NCBI GenBank assembly: GCA_004028765.1
Contig: SAIX01000049.1
Coordinates: 22,765-86,764 of the forward strand
DNA from: Chitinophagaceae bacterium
Lineage (GTDB): Bacteria > Bacteroidota > Bacteroidia > Chitinophagales > Chitinophagaceae
Length of the DNA: 64,000 nucleotides
Direction: 5' to 3'
Shown here: one piece after another, positions 35,266 through 44,367 of the stretch
Layout: every line of letters begins with the position of its first letter
Numbering within the stretch: position 1 is the stretch's first letter
Program-made: the position numbers and the translations under genes
Notes under the pieces: generated by a model
The model's input: only the letters and a program-made list of their open reading frames with translations
Databases searched by the model: none
What the model was told of the DNA's origin: nothing

Positions 35266-35340
35266 GGAGAACGATGGGTCTCGAACCCACGGCCTTCAGT
35301 GCCACAAACTGACGCTCTAACCAACTGAGCTACGCTCTCC
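35266..35340 (-). tRNA. tRNA-His (anticodon GTG), with encoded G-1
   Basis: Minus strand: GGAGAGCG, where the first G is position -1 and GAGAGCG pairs with CGTTCTC; U8-A9; D stem GCTC/GAGC; anticodon stem TCAGT/ACTGA with loop TTGTGGC giving GTG; T arm GTGGG/CCCAT with loop TTCGAGA; C73 opposite G-1. The G-1:C73 pair is the identity element of bacterial tRNA-His. CCA not encoded. Confidence 0.95.
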
Positions 35341-35353
35341 GTTTTTGGGAGAG

Positions 35354-35384
35354 CAAAAATAGGAAAATAGTGCATACGCACGAA
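35354..35384 (-). promoter_or_regulatory. Promoter of tRNA-His
   Basis: Minus strand TTCG (35384-35381), 19-base spacer, TATTTTTG (35361-35354), exact for TAnnTTTG. The tRNA begins 13 bases after it. Confidence 0.7.
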
Positions 35385-35486
35385 GAGATTTTGCTTTCTT
35401 TTTCTTTAACCGTTCATCAAAACCTTTGTTAATTGGGACAAAGGTTGGCGCCTCGTACCCATTTTAGGTTATTTTTGGAAACAGAC

Positions 35487-37658
35487 ATGCAAAAATTTAC
35501 GCAATTTATGAAGAGTAGAAAAGGGTTACTGTTGCTCGCCGTTGTATTGTTCGGCGGCCTGTTCTTTGCTTTTAAAACTTCCGGTTTTGGTTCAACTGAT
35601 ATTATACTTACCCCTCGCCAGCGTTTACTCGCAGCGGTTGGCGCTTATCTTGAAGAGCAGCATTACAGCCCCAAAGCGATCAATGATGTTTTTTCAAAAC
35701 AGGTATTCAAAAAATACCTTGATGAACTGGATGGAGACAAATCACATTTTCTTCAGTCCGATATCAATTCCCTGAAGAAATTCGAGACATTACTGGATGA
35801 TGAGATCCATGGCAATGCCCCGCTTGATTTTGTGCCTGCTGTCAGCGCTATTTACGACCAGCGCATCAAAGAAGCACAGGACATTTACAAAGACATACTC
35901 GCAAAACCTTTTGATTTCAGTAAAGACGAAAGCATCGTACTCGATGGCGAGAAACTGAATTATGTAACCACGGAAGCAGAGCGCAAAGAACGCTGGCGCA
36001 AAAAGCTGAAATACTATACCCTTGAGCGTTATGCCGACCTGGTGGAAGAACGCGAAAAAAACAAAGACAGCAAGGATTATAAAGTAAAAACCGATGCAGA
36101 GCTCGAGAAAGAAGCCCGTTCGCGTGTTTTGAAAGTGATGAATGATACGTATGAGCGCATACAGAAGACTTTTAAAGAAGATGAGCGCTTCAATTCTTAT
36201 ATCAATGTGATCACAAACCTGATGGATCCGCATACGGATTATTTCCCGCCGGTTGAAAAACGTTCTTTCGATGAAAGAATGAGCGGCAGGTTTTTCGGGA
36301 TCGGTGCCACACTTACCAAGGATGATTATGGCATCAAGATCGCAAGTATTGTAACAGGTGGCGCTGCCTGGAAATCAGGAGAAGTGGTGGTGAATGATGT
36401 GATCACAAAAGTGGCGCAGGGCAAAGAAGAAGCGGTGGATGTTACCGGTTTTGATGTGACCGATGCGGTGAAACTGATCCGCGGAAACAAAGGGACCGAA
36501 GTACGCCTTACCATCAAGAAACAGGATGGCTCTATTAAAGTGGTGAGTATGATCCGCGAAGAAGTGGTACAGGATGAACTGGATGTACGCAGTGCCGTTA
36601 TTAAAAACGGCAATGATAAGATCGGCTATATCTGGCTGCCCGATTTTTATGCCGATTTCGACAATGAGAACGGCCACCGCTGTTCGCAGGATGTGGCGAG
36701 AGAAGTGGTGAAACTGAAAAATGAAAATGTAAAAGGGATCGTGATCGATATCCGGAATAATGGAGGAGGATCTTTGTATGAAGTGGTGAAAATGGTAGGA
36801 CTGTTTATCAAAAGCGGCCCTGTGGTGCAGGTGAAAGAAAGAAGCGGCCGTGTTGACCAGAATACCTGGCGCGACAATGATGAATCCGTTTTATACGATG
36901 GCCCGCTGGCAGTATTGGTGAACGAATTCAGCGCTTCCGCAAGCGAGATATTTGCAGGTGCCATCCAGGATTATAAACGCGGGATCATCATCGGCAGCAC
37001 TTCTACCTATGGAAAAGGAACCGTGCAGCGCCAGATACCTTTTGGCAGCCGCAACGACCAGTTCAGCAGCCGCACCGATATGGGTGCGATGACACTTACG
37101 TTCCAGAAGTTTTACCGCATCACCGGTAATTCAACACAACTGAAAGGAATTGTTCCGGATGTGGTATTACCCGATGCGTATGAGTATTATAAAGTGCGGG
37201 AGAAAGACAATCCTGCTGCATTGCCTTATGATGAGATACAGCGCACAAACTACCAGACATGGCAGAATAATTTCGGGCTGGATGCGATCATCAAAAAAGA
37301 AAATGAGAAGATCAAAAACAATCCTTCACTTACATTATTAAACAGCAACCTGCAATGGCTTGCTAAAAATGCCGAAATGCCGGTTCCGCTGAGTCTTGAA
37401 AAATACAAGGCCAGGCAGAAACAGATCATCACCACCGTTAACCAGAACAATACTTTATTAAAGAGCAAAGAGGAAATGATGATTTCTGCCTTAACGGCTG
37501 ATAATGATAAATTTTACCACAATTCTGATACCGCGAAAGGACAGCGCTACCAGGCCTGGCTGAAATCGCTCAGGAATGATGTGCATATCGATGAAACGGT
37601 TAAGATGGTGGGAGAGATGGCGTCATCCATTCCGGTACAAACCGTTCAGAATAAATAA
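35487..37658 (+). CDS. Tail-specific (C-terminal processing) S41 protease
   Basis: 723 residues from the ATG at 35487, where the signal/membrane segment KSRKGLLLLAVVLFGGLFFA begins; an upstream extension to 35433 would place it inside the protein. Domains: N-terminal helical region, PDZ near residues 235-330 (GIGATLTKDDYGIKIASIVT), and the S41 core with RNNGGGSLYEVVKM, catalytic Ser in NEFSASASEIFAGAI and catalytic Lys in STSTYGKGTVQRQ. The C-terminal part matches the Prc-type DUF3340 region. Predicted periplasmic processing of protein C-termini. Confidence 0.94.
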   Translation: MQKFTQFMKSRKGLLLLAVVLFGGLFFAFKTSGFGSTDIILTPRQRLLAAVGAYLEEQHYSPKAINDVFSKQVFKKYLDELDGDKSHFLQSDINSLKKFETLLDDEIHGNAPLDFVPAVSAIYDQRIKEAQDIYKDILAKPFDFSKDESIVLDGEKLNYVTTEAERKERWRKKLKYYTLERYADLVEEREKNKDSKDYKVKTDAELEKEARSRVLKVMNDTYERIQKTFKEDERFNSYINVITNLMDPHTDYFPPVEKRSFDERMSGRFFGIGATLTKDDYGIKIASIVTGGAAWKSGEVVVNDVITKVAQGKEEAVDVTGFDVTDAVKLIRGNKGTEVRLTIKKQDGSIKVVSMIREEVVQDELDVRSAVIKNGNDKIGYIWLPDFYADFDNENGHRCSQDVAREVVKLKNENVKGIVIDIRNNGGGSLYEVVKMVGLFIKSGPVVQVKERSGRVDQNTWRDNDESVLYDGPLAVLVNEFSASASEIFAGAIQDYKRGIIIGSTSTYGKGTVQRQIPFGSRNDQFSSRTDMGAMTLTFQKFYRITGNSTQLKGIVPDVVLPDAYEYYKVREKDNPAALPYDEIQRTNYQTWQNNFGLDAIIKKENEKIKNNPSLTLLNSNLQWLAKNAEMPVPLSLEKYKARQKQIITTVNQNNTLLKSKEEMMISALTADNDKFYHNSDTAKGQRYQAWLKSLRNDVHIDETVKMVGEMASSIPVQTVQNK

Positions 37659-37712
37659 TTATTCCCTTTATAAAACCGGGATTTATCCCGGAACTCTGCA
37701 GCATCGTTTTCG

Positions 37713-37720
37713 TATATTTG
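37713..37720 (+). promoter_or_regulatory. -7 element upstream of the NusG-like gene
   Basis: TATATTTG fits TAnnTTTG, 22 bases before the start codon. No clear TTTG is seen at the expected -33 distance, so the call is tentative. Confidence 0.4.
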
Positions 37721-37742
37721 GCAATCCAAACAAAACTGCCTG

Positions 37743-38252
37743 ATGTACACTGAGCCTGTGAAGAAGTGGTACGCCTTATATACAAAACCACGTTGGGAAA
37801 AAAAGATCGATGGCCTTCTCCGGAAAAAAGGCATTGAAAGCTGGTGCCCGCTGCAAAAACTGGAACGGCAGTGGAGCGACCGGAAAAAGATCATTGAAGA
37901 TCCCCTTTTCAAATCCTATGTTTTTGTACACATCGATGATACCGAGCGTACCAAAGTACTGATGACCGATGGGGTGCTCAATTTTGTGTATTATCTCGGA
38001 AAGCCTGCTGTTATCCGCGAGGAAGAAGTTTCCACGATAAAAAAATATCTCTCTGAAAAAGATGCCCTGATCCAGGTGATCTCGCAGGAAGGTTTCCGGG
38101 AAGATACCCGTATCCGGGTGGAACATGGCGTGTTCATGGGAAATGAAGGCACCGTACTAAAAGGAAACCGCAAAAAAGTGTATGTGAAACTGGAAAGCCT
38201 CGGCCAAATCATGGTGGTTGAATTTCCGGCGGAATATCTCTCACCTATTTAA
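37743..38252 (+). CDS. NusG paralogue (UpxY/RfaH-type transcription antitermination factor)
   Basis: 169 residues: NGN domain (KKWYALYTKPRWEKKIDGLL, then FKSYVFVHIDDTERTKVLM) followed by a KOW motif (VEHGVFMGNEGTVLKGNRKK). The start matches UpxY family proteins, which in Bacteroides promote readthrough of capsule operons, rather than housekeeping NusG, which is normally next to ribosomal genes. Here no polysaccharide operon follows; the next gene is convergent mtaB, so the target is elsewhere or unknown. Confidence 0.87.
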   Translation: MYTEPVKKWYALYTKPRWEKKIDGLLRKKGIESWCPLQKLERQWSDRKKIIEDPLFKSYVFVHIDDTERTKVLMTDGVLNFVYYLGKPAVIREEEVSTIKKYLSEKDALIQVISQEGFREDTRIRVEHGVFMGNEGTVLKGNRKKVYVKLESLGQIMVVEFPAEYLSPI

Positions 38253-38254
38253 TC

Positions 38255-38347
38255 TGAAAATTTGAAAATGGGGGAATTTGAAAATGCCTGACAACCATGG
38301 GCGATCTTTCATTTTCAAATTATCAAATTGCCTAATTTTCAAATTAC
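38255..38347. repeat. Nested inverted repeats between convergent NusG-like and mtaB genes
   Basis: AATTTGAAAATG (38275-38286) pairs with CATTTTCAAATT (38310-38321). An outer AATTTGAAAAT (38259-38269) pairs with ATTTTCAAATT (38335-38345). They fill the gap between two stop codons; the mtaB stop lies in the repeat. Could serve as a bidirectional RNA end. Confidence 0.75.
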
Positions 38348-39618
38348 ACTGTCCATTCCACGACCTGGTTGGCCCATTCTTTCCGGTAAGGGGTGCTGAT
38401 TCGGATATAGTTATCGGTATAACCTTCCATCATCCCGTTCTTCTCAAAAGCTTCAAACAGCACTTTTCTTTTCTGTCCGCTGAACTGGTTATTGAAATAC
38501 TGCGATTTCATGTAAGAAAGATTGCGCAATGTTTTATTGCGTTCGTTCCGGGTATGCACCGGGATCACGGGTTTAATCTCAAGCGCTTTTGTGTTATCCC
38601 GCTCGGAATAAGTGAACACATGCAGGTATGAAACATCCAGCGAGTGCAGAAAATCGAAAGTCTCCTTGAAATGCGCATCTGTTTCGCCAGGGAAGCCAAC
38701 GATCACATCCACACCGATGGCACAATGCGGCATCAGGGTTTTGATCAGTTGCACACGGTCGGCATACAGCTCACGTTTGTATCTTCTGCGCATCATTCCC
38801 AATATCTCATTGCTCCCGCTCTGTAAGGGGATATGAAAATGCGGCATGAACCTGTCGCTGTTGGCCACGAATTCGATGATCTCGTTGGTAAGCAGGTTGG
38901 GCTCGATAGAGGAGATACGGTAGCGTTCGATACCCGCAACTTTATCAAGGGCTTTTACAAGGCTGAAGAAATTTTCAGGATATTTCTGGTCGCCATCCGG
39001 TCCGCGGCCGAAGTCGCCGAGGTTCACGCCGGTGAGAACAATTTCTTTTACGCCATCTGCCGCCAGTTGTTCTGCATGCTTAACCACATTGGCAACATTG
39101 TCGCTCCGGCTCTTTCCTCTCGCCATGGGGATGGTGCAGAAAGAACAATTATAATCGCAGCCATCCTGCACTTTCAAAAAAGTACGGGTGCGGTCGTTCT
39201 GCGAAAAAGAGGCATTGAAGCCGCTCACTTCTTCAATATCACAACTACAGATCCGGGCTTCTTCTGATTTGGCCAACTGACCGATATGTTCCGCGATATT
39301 AAATTTCTCGGCAGCGCCGAGCACCAGGTCAACACCCGGTATTGAAGCGATCTCTTTGGGTTTCAGCTGTGCATAACACCCTGTGATCACTACGAAACTT
39401 TCCGGGGCTTTTCGCTGTATGCGCCGAACAAGCTGGCGGCATTCTTTATCGGCATTATCAGTCACCGAACAGGTATTGATCACATATACATCCGCCCGGT
39501 CGTCGAAATCTTTTTTCTCAAAACCCTCTCTCTCCAGTAAACGGGAAAGCGTCGAGGTTTCTGAGAAATTCAGTTTACAACCCAGTGTGTGAAAGGCTAC
39601 GCTGCGTTTCTTTTCCAT
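38344..39618 (-). CDS. mtaB: tRNA (t6A37) methylthiotransferase, MtaB-type radical SAM protein
   Basis: 424 residues from the ATG at 39618 (MEKKRSVAFHTLGCKLNFSE). The longer frame begins with 23 codons translated from intergenic repeat DNA and was rejected. N-terminal methylthiotransferase domain with Cys residues in LGCKLN, NTCSVT and TGCYAQ; radical SAM CxxxCxxC in DGCDYNCSFCTIPMARG; C-terminal TRAM-like end. It adds a methylthio group at C2 of t6A37 in tRNAs reading ANN codons. Divergent from the DUF2723 gene. Confidence 0.9.
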   Translation of the reverse strand: MEKKRSVAFHTLGCKLNFSETSTLSRLLEREGFEKKDFDDRADVYVINTCSVTDNADKECRQLVRRIQRKAPESFVVITGCYAQLKPKEIASIPGVDLVLGAAEKFNIAEHIGQLAKSEEARICSCDIEEVSGFNASFSQNDRTRTFLKVQDGCDYNCSFCTIPMARGKSRSDNVANVVKHAEQLAADGVKEIVLTGVNLGDFGRGPDGDQKYPENFFSLVKALDKVAGIERYRISSIEPNLLTNEIIEFVANSDRFMPHFHIPLQSGSNEILGMMRRRYKRELYADRVQLIKTLMPHCAIGVDVIVGFPGETDAHFKETFDFLHSLDVSYLHVFTYSERDNTKALEIKPVIPVHTRNERNKTLRNLSYMKSQYFNNQFSGQKRKVLFEAFEKNGMMEGYTDNYIRISTPYRKEWANQVVEWTV

Positions 39619-39639
39619 CGGCGCAAAGATAGGTATTTG

Positions 39640-39722
39640 GGAGTCTGGAGTCAGGAGTAGGGAATTAGGAGTTATCTGTAATGTCATCCAACTCCTAACT
39701 CTTAACTCCTAATTCCTAACTC
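39640..39722. repeat. Inverted pair of repeat word h in the mtaB/DUF2723 divergent region
   Basis: GGAATTAGGAGTTA (39661-39674) is the exact reverse complement of TAACTCCTAATTCC (39703-39716), with a 28-base loop and further degenerate copies around it (GGAGTCTGGAGTCAGGAGTA). As the genes diverge here, it is not a terminator for either. Confidence 0.75.
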
Positions 39723-39823
39723 TCTATGGTATAAGGTTTTCTTAAAATAGGGGAAACCCCTGTCCTCATTTTCCATTTTACGATATAAAAGTTATGTTTG
39801 CCAGTCTTAAAAAACCAAAACCA

Positions 39824-42800
39824 ATGCAGTTTAAGAAGATCAATAACCTTGTTGGATGGGTAGTTTGCCTTATCGCCTGTACCGTATATGTAATGACCAC
39901 GGAAGCAGGTGGCAGTTTCTGGGATTGCGGCGAGTTTGTGAGTAGCTGTTTTAAATTACAGATACCGCACCCGCCGGGCGCCCCGCTTTTCGTAATGCTT
40001 GGCCGTATTTTTATCGTTCTTTTTGGCGATGACCCGCTGCGTGCAGCCAAAGCCGTGAACATTATGAGTGCACTGGCCAGCGGTTTTACCATTTTATTCC
40101 TTTTCTGGAGCATCACCCACTTTGCAAGAAAAATGATGCAGGTGAAAACTTCAGATATCCTGGGCTCTTCACAGGCATGGGCCATCATGGGTGCCGGTGT
40201 TGTTGGCGCATTGGCTTATACTTTCAGCGATTCATTCTGGTACAGTGCAGTGGAAGGTGAGGTATATGCCATGTCTTCTTTCTTTACTGCCATCGTATTC
40301 TGGGCCATCCTCAAATGGGAAAACCATGCGGATGAACCGGGTGCCGACAGGTGGATCGTGCTGATCTTCTTCCTCATGGGATTATCCATCGGGGTACACC
40401 TGCTGAACCTGCTTACGATCCCTGCAATCGTAATGGTGTATTATTTCCGCAGGAGAGAAACTTTTAATTATCCGTTGATCCGCAAATGGTTCCTACGACT
40501 AGTAGGTGTTGGCGGGATACTCGCTGTTATATTCGCCTTGGTCATGGCTTCTTCTGAGTCTACCGACAATGTTCCGATGGATGGTACGTTGGCCGGGCTG
40601 ATGGTACTGGCCACACTTGCCGGTATCGGGTTGCTTTTTCTTTCAGAAAGACTGGGCAAAGCGAACAAAGCTTATTACGGTGGTATCTATATTTTCTTTG
40701 TGATCGGTTGTGTGATCACAGGTGCAGTTCAGGTTGGTGTGATACAGTATTCGGTAAAATTAGCCGGAACCTTCGACCGCTATTTTGTAAATGGATTCGG
40801 GCTGCCTTTCTTTTCCGGGTTCACTTTTTTCTTCGTACTCGTAGCTGCCGTGCTTTGGTATTGCCTCAAACTGGCTTCTAAAAAAGGATGGGCTTACCTG
40901 CGTTTGGGCATCTGGTGCCTCGCATTTATGCTGATCGGTTACAGCACGTATGTAACCACCATGATCCGCAGTAATGCCAACCCCTCCGTGGATATGTATA
41001 ACGTGGATAACCCGATGAGCCTTGTGGGTTACCTGGGCCGTGATCAATACGGTGATTTCCCTTTATTGTACGGACAGAAATTCACTGCCGATCCCATCGA
41101 TCTGCGTAATACAGGGATGCGTTACCAGAAGTCAAAAGATAAATATATCGAACTGGGGCAGGACAGGAAATATGTGTATGCTTCTGATGATAAAATGGTT
41201 TTCCCCCGTGTATGGGATCCCAGCAACGATCAGAACCATGCCGATTACTATGCGTATTATCTCGGCATCGGCCGTACCCGCGATGGAAAATACGAACGGG
41301 CCCCCAATCAACTGGACAATGTAAATTTCTTTGTAGGTTACCAGGTTTACTGGATGTATATGCGTTATTTCCTATGGAATTTTTCTGGTAAACAGAATGA
41401 CAACCAGGGATTGTTTGCAGGTAATAAAAGAGACGGTAACTGGATCACGGGCATCACCCCGATCGATAACCTGATGTATGGCGATCAGAACGCCATGCCC
41501 GACAGCCTTAAAAACAATAAGGCAAATAATAAACTGTTCATGCTGCCGCTGATACTCGGGCTGATTGGTCTCTTTTATCAATTCAAACAAAGAGGCGATG
41601 ATGGTATTGTGAATATGCTCTTGTTTTTCTTCACCGGTCTTGCCATTGTGCTGTACCTTAACCAGGCAGGCTATCAGCCGCGTGAACGTGATTATGCGTA
41701 TGTAGGAAGTTTTTATGCTTTCGCAATATGGATAGGGCTCGGTGTCTTAAAAGTAAAAGAATGGTTCAGCAAAAAAATGTCACAGGCCGTTGCCGCCACT
41801 GCTGCAACCGTATTGTGTACACTTGCCGTACCGGTGTTGATGGCGCAGCAGGAATGGGACGACCACGACAGGAGCCGTAAGGAACTGCCGCGCGATATGG
41901 CGAAAGATTATCTGGAAAGTTGTGCGCCCAATGCCATTCTTTTCACTTTTGGTGATAATGATACTTACCCGCTGTGGTATGCGCAGGAAGTGGAAGGCAT
42001 CCGCCCTGATATCCGTGTGATCAATTTCAGTTTGCTCGGTATCGACTGGTACATCAATGAACTCCGCTATAAAGTGAACCAGAGCGATCCGATCGATGTG
42101 ATCTGGTCGGCCGACCAGATCGAAGGCGGCAAACGCGATTACGTACTCTATCGCCCCAAGGCGGAAATACCTGAAACTTCTTACTACGATTTGTACGACC
42201 TGATGAAAAATTATGTAGGAAGTGATGACCCCGCGAAAATGGAAGACCGTGGCGGCGGTGAAGCATTGAATACCTACCCGGTTAAAAAAGTTTCCATACC
42301 GGTTGATAAAAATTTTGTTGTGAAAAACGGGACTGTCAATGCAAGCGACAGTATTGCAAACGAAGTACGTTTTGATATCCCGAAAAGTGCGTTGGTAAAA
42401 AATGACCTGGCACTGCTCAATATCATAGCAGCCAATAAATGGAAACGCCCGATCTATTTCACCAACCCAACAGCGGAACTTGGTTTCGACCAGTATATCC
42501 GCAGGGATGGATTGAGTTTCCGTTTGGTGCCTGTGCAAAACAGTCGTGTGAACACCGACTGGATGCTCGACAGGGCCATGCATAAATTTGCATTCGGTAA
42601 TGCAGATAAACCTGGTGTGTATTTTGATGAAGAGAACCGCCGTCACCTGAATACCATCCGCACAGCTTATGCAGAACTTGCCATGGATCTGGCTGCGAAA
42701 AACCGCAAGCAGGAAGCCACACAGGTATTGGAGCGCTGCGACAAAATGCTGAACAAAGACAATTTTGATTATGGTATGACCAGCCGCGGTAATATGCATA

Positions 42801-43075
42801 ACCGCAATTCATTATTGTTCCTGGAAGCCTGTTACATGTCGGGCGATTCAACACTTGCCAAAAAAGTGGAGACCTCTGTAAAGAACGACCTGAACCAACA
42901 GATGCGGTATTACAATTCGCTCAGCGGTTCAATGGCCGAAGGGATGTCAGAAGAAAGAAGATACACAGAGAATTACCTGAAAACAATCGATCAGATGAAA
43001 TCGGTTTACAACCCGGACCCCCGGATACAGATACCCGGTAAACTGATGGCGCCGAAGGACAGTGCCAAAAAATAA
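39824..43075 (+). CDS. DUF2723 membrane protein
   Basis: 1083 residues if the ATG at 39824 is used (MQFKKINNLVGWVVCLIACT), which matches family starts; an ATG ten codons earlier is possible. About ten to twelve hydrophobic segments in the N-terminal 400 residues, including CTVYVMTTEAGGSFWDCGEF with the conserved DCGEF. Around residue 570-680 there are further membrane segments with ERDYAYVGSFYAFAIW, then a long soluble C-terminal domain. Homologues resemble protein O-mannosyltransferase-type GT-C enzymes; activity here is inferred only. A strong terminator follows. Confidence 0.9.
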   Translation: MQFKKINNLVGWVVCLIACTVYVMTTEAGGSFWDCGEFVSSCFKLQIPHPPGAPLFVMLGRIFIVLFGDDPLRAAKAVNIMSALASGFTILFLFWSITHFARKMMQVKTSDILGSSQAWAIMGAGVVGALAYTFSDSFWYSAVEGEVYAMSSFFTAIVFWAILKWENHADEPGADRWIVLIFFLMGLSIGVHLLNLLTIPAIVMVYYFRRRETFNYPLIRKWFLRLVGVGGILAVIFALVMASSESTDNVPMDGTLAGLMVLATLAGIGLLFLSERLGKANKAYYGGIYIFFVIGCVITGAVQVGVIQYSVKLAGTFDRYFVNGFGLPFFSGFTFFFVLVAAVLWYCLKLASKKGWAYLRLGIWCLAFMLIGYSTYVTTMIRSNANPSVDMYNVDNPMSLVGYLGRDQYGDFPLLYGQKFTADPIDLRNTGMRYQKSKDKYIELGQDRKYVYASDDKMVFPRVWDPSNDQNHADYYAYYLGIGRTRDGKYERAPNQLDNVNFFVGYQVYWMYMRYFLWNFSGKQNDNQGLFAGNKRDGNWITGITPIDNLMYGDQNAMPDSLKNNKANNKLFMLPLILGLIGLFYQFKQRGDDGIVNMLLFFFTGLAIVLYLNQAGYQPRERDYAYVGSFYAFAIWIGLGVLKVKEWFSKKMSQAVAATAATVLCTLAVPVLMAQQEWDDHDRSRKELPRDMAKDYLESCAPNAILFTFGDNDTYPLWYAQEVEGIRPDIRVINFSLLGIDWYINELRYKVNQSDPIDVIWSADQIEGGKRDYVLYRPKAEIPETSYYDLYDLMKNYVGSDDPAKMEDRGGGEALNTYPVKKVSIPVDKNFVVKNGTVNASDSIANEVRFDIPKSALVKNDLALLNIIAANKWKRPIYFTNPTAELGFDQYIRRDGLSFRLVPVQNSRVNTDWMLDRAMHKFAFGNADKPGVYFDEENRRHLNTIRTAYAELAMDLAAKNRKQEATQVLERCDKMLNKDNFDYGMTSRGNMHNRNSLLFLEACYMSGDSTLAKKVETSVKNDLNQQMRYYNSLSGSMAEGMSEERRYTENYLKTIDQMKSVYNPDPRIQIPGKLMAPKDSAKK

Positions 43076-43084
43076 ATAACCTGT

Positions 43085-43114
43085 AATGCCCGGTAATCAC
43101 CGGGCATTTTTTTT
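43085..43114 (+). terminator. Intrinsic terminator after the DUF2723 gene
   Basis: Stem AATGCCCGGT (43085-43094) and ACCGGGCATT (43099-43108), loop AATC, followed by a T6 run. Classic rho-independent terminator. Confidence 0.92.
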
Positions 43115-43192
43115 GAAAAAAATCGATGGCACGATAATTTCTTTTTCCGAAAACCATTGGCCTGCTTTTACGTTAGTATTGTATATTGATGT

Positions 43193-44290
43193 ATGATTGG
43201 TCACCGTTTTATACAATTCAACCCCGATGAAAACGGGAAGAGCAAATTTGAACAGTTGCTCGACCTTTTTATGCAGTTACTTACCTATACCAATGGGGAT
43301 GCTGCAGAAGCACTTGACTGGCTGAACCAGCTCGACAGGAAATACCAGTTAACAAATGACGAATACGGGATGGGCGATTTTATCGAAGACCTGAAAGAGA
43401 ACGGCTACCTGCAGGAAAACCCGCAGGATGGCAGTTTGAAGATCACTGGTAAATCGGAACAAACCATCCGGAAGAAAAGTCTCGAGGAAATATTCGGTAA
43501 ACTCAAAAAATCAAAACAGGGCAACCACCAGACTTTCAAACCCGGACAGGGAGATGAGATCAACCCGGATACACGCCCCTTCCAGTTCGGCGATATGCTG
43601 GAACAGATCGATTTTACGGAGAGCATCCGCAATGCACAGATCAACCACGGGATCGACAGCTTTTCGATGAAAGAAGAAGACCTGCAGATCAGGGAGAGTG
43701 ATTTTAAAACGCAGACTTCAACTGTGCTGATGATCGATATTTCGCATTCAATGATATTGTATGGCGAAGACAGGATCACACCTGCCAAAAAAGTGGCGAT
43801 GGCATTGAGCGAACTGATCACCACAAAATATCCCAAAGACACACTCGATATTGTTGTGTTTGGGAATGATGCATGGAGTATTGAGATCAAAGACCTTCCG
43901 TATCTGCAGGTAGGTCCTTACCACACAAATACGGTAGCCGGGCTGGAACTGGCGATGGATATCCTGCGCAGGCGGAAAAACCCGAACAAACAGATCTTTA
44001 TGATCACCGATGGGAAACCAACCTGTTTGAAGATCGGGAAGAAATATTATAAAAACAGTTTTGGCCTCGACCGGAAAGTGGTGAACCGTTGCATCAACCT
44101 GGCGGCCCAGTGTAAAAAACTGAAAATACCCATCACCACTTTTATGATCGCATCGGATCCTTATCTCCAGAATTTTGTGCAGGAGTTCACCGAGATGAAC
44201 CAGGGCAAAGCTTTTTTTGCGTCACTCGATAAACTCGGCGCATTTATCTTCCGGGATTTTGAAAGCGGAAAACGGAGAACGGTGTATTAA
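43193..44290 (+). CDS. VWA-domain protein of a MoxR/ATPase pair
   Basis: 365 residues. The N-terminal half is helical and charged (about residues 1-175), with LLTYTNGDAAEALDWLNQ and the E/K-rich middle. The C-terminal half is a von Willebrand A domain with the MIDAS set DISHSM near residue 183, then the ITDGKPT motif near residue 267 and a final KRRTVY. It ends 77 bases before an AAA+ ATPase gene, and such pairs act together in metal-ion- or chaperone-type complex assembly. Specific client unknown. Confidence 0.85.
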   Translation: MIGHRFIQFNPDENGKSKFEQLLDLFMQLLTYTNGDAAEALDWLNQLDRKYQLTNDEYGMGDFIEDLKENGYLQENPQDGSLKITGKSEQTIRKKSLEEIFGKLKKSKQGNHQTFKPGQGDEINPDTRPFQFGDMLEQIDFTESIRNAQINHGIDSFSMKEEDLQIRESDFKTQTSTVLMIDISHSMILYGEDRITPAKKVAMALSELITTKYPKDTLDIVVFGNDAWSIEIKDLPYLQVGPYHTNTVAGLELAMDILRRRKNPNKQIFMITDGKPTCLKIGKKYYKNSFGLDRKVVNRCINLAAQCKKLKIPITTFMIASDPYLQNFVQEFTEMNQGKAFFASLDKLGAFIFRDFESGKRRTVY

Positions 44291-44357
44291 AGTGAATGGT
44301 GAGTGTGAATGGGCAATGCAGCAGTCGTATTCACCACTCACCATTGACCATTCACAA
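44291..44357. repeat. Dispersed word d, direct and inverted, between VWA and AAA+ genes
   Basis: AGTGAATGGTGAGTGTGAAT follows the VWA stop codon immediately, and TTCACCACTCACCATTGACC, its inverted relative, follows after about 35 bases. They could pair as a stem. The frame upstream of the AAA+ start at 44368 is this repeat. Confidence 0.78.
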
Positions 44358-44367
44358 AAAATTTTAT

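Noticed and set aside
39619..39687. N-terminal extension of mtaB (TLQITPNSLLLTPDSQIP)
   Set aside because: It is a translation of repeat word h, and the family starts at MEKKRSVAFHTLGCK.
44296..44367. Upstream extension of the AAA+ gene (contains HHSPLTIH)
   Set aside because: It is translated word d; the family-like start is the ATG at 44368.
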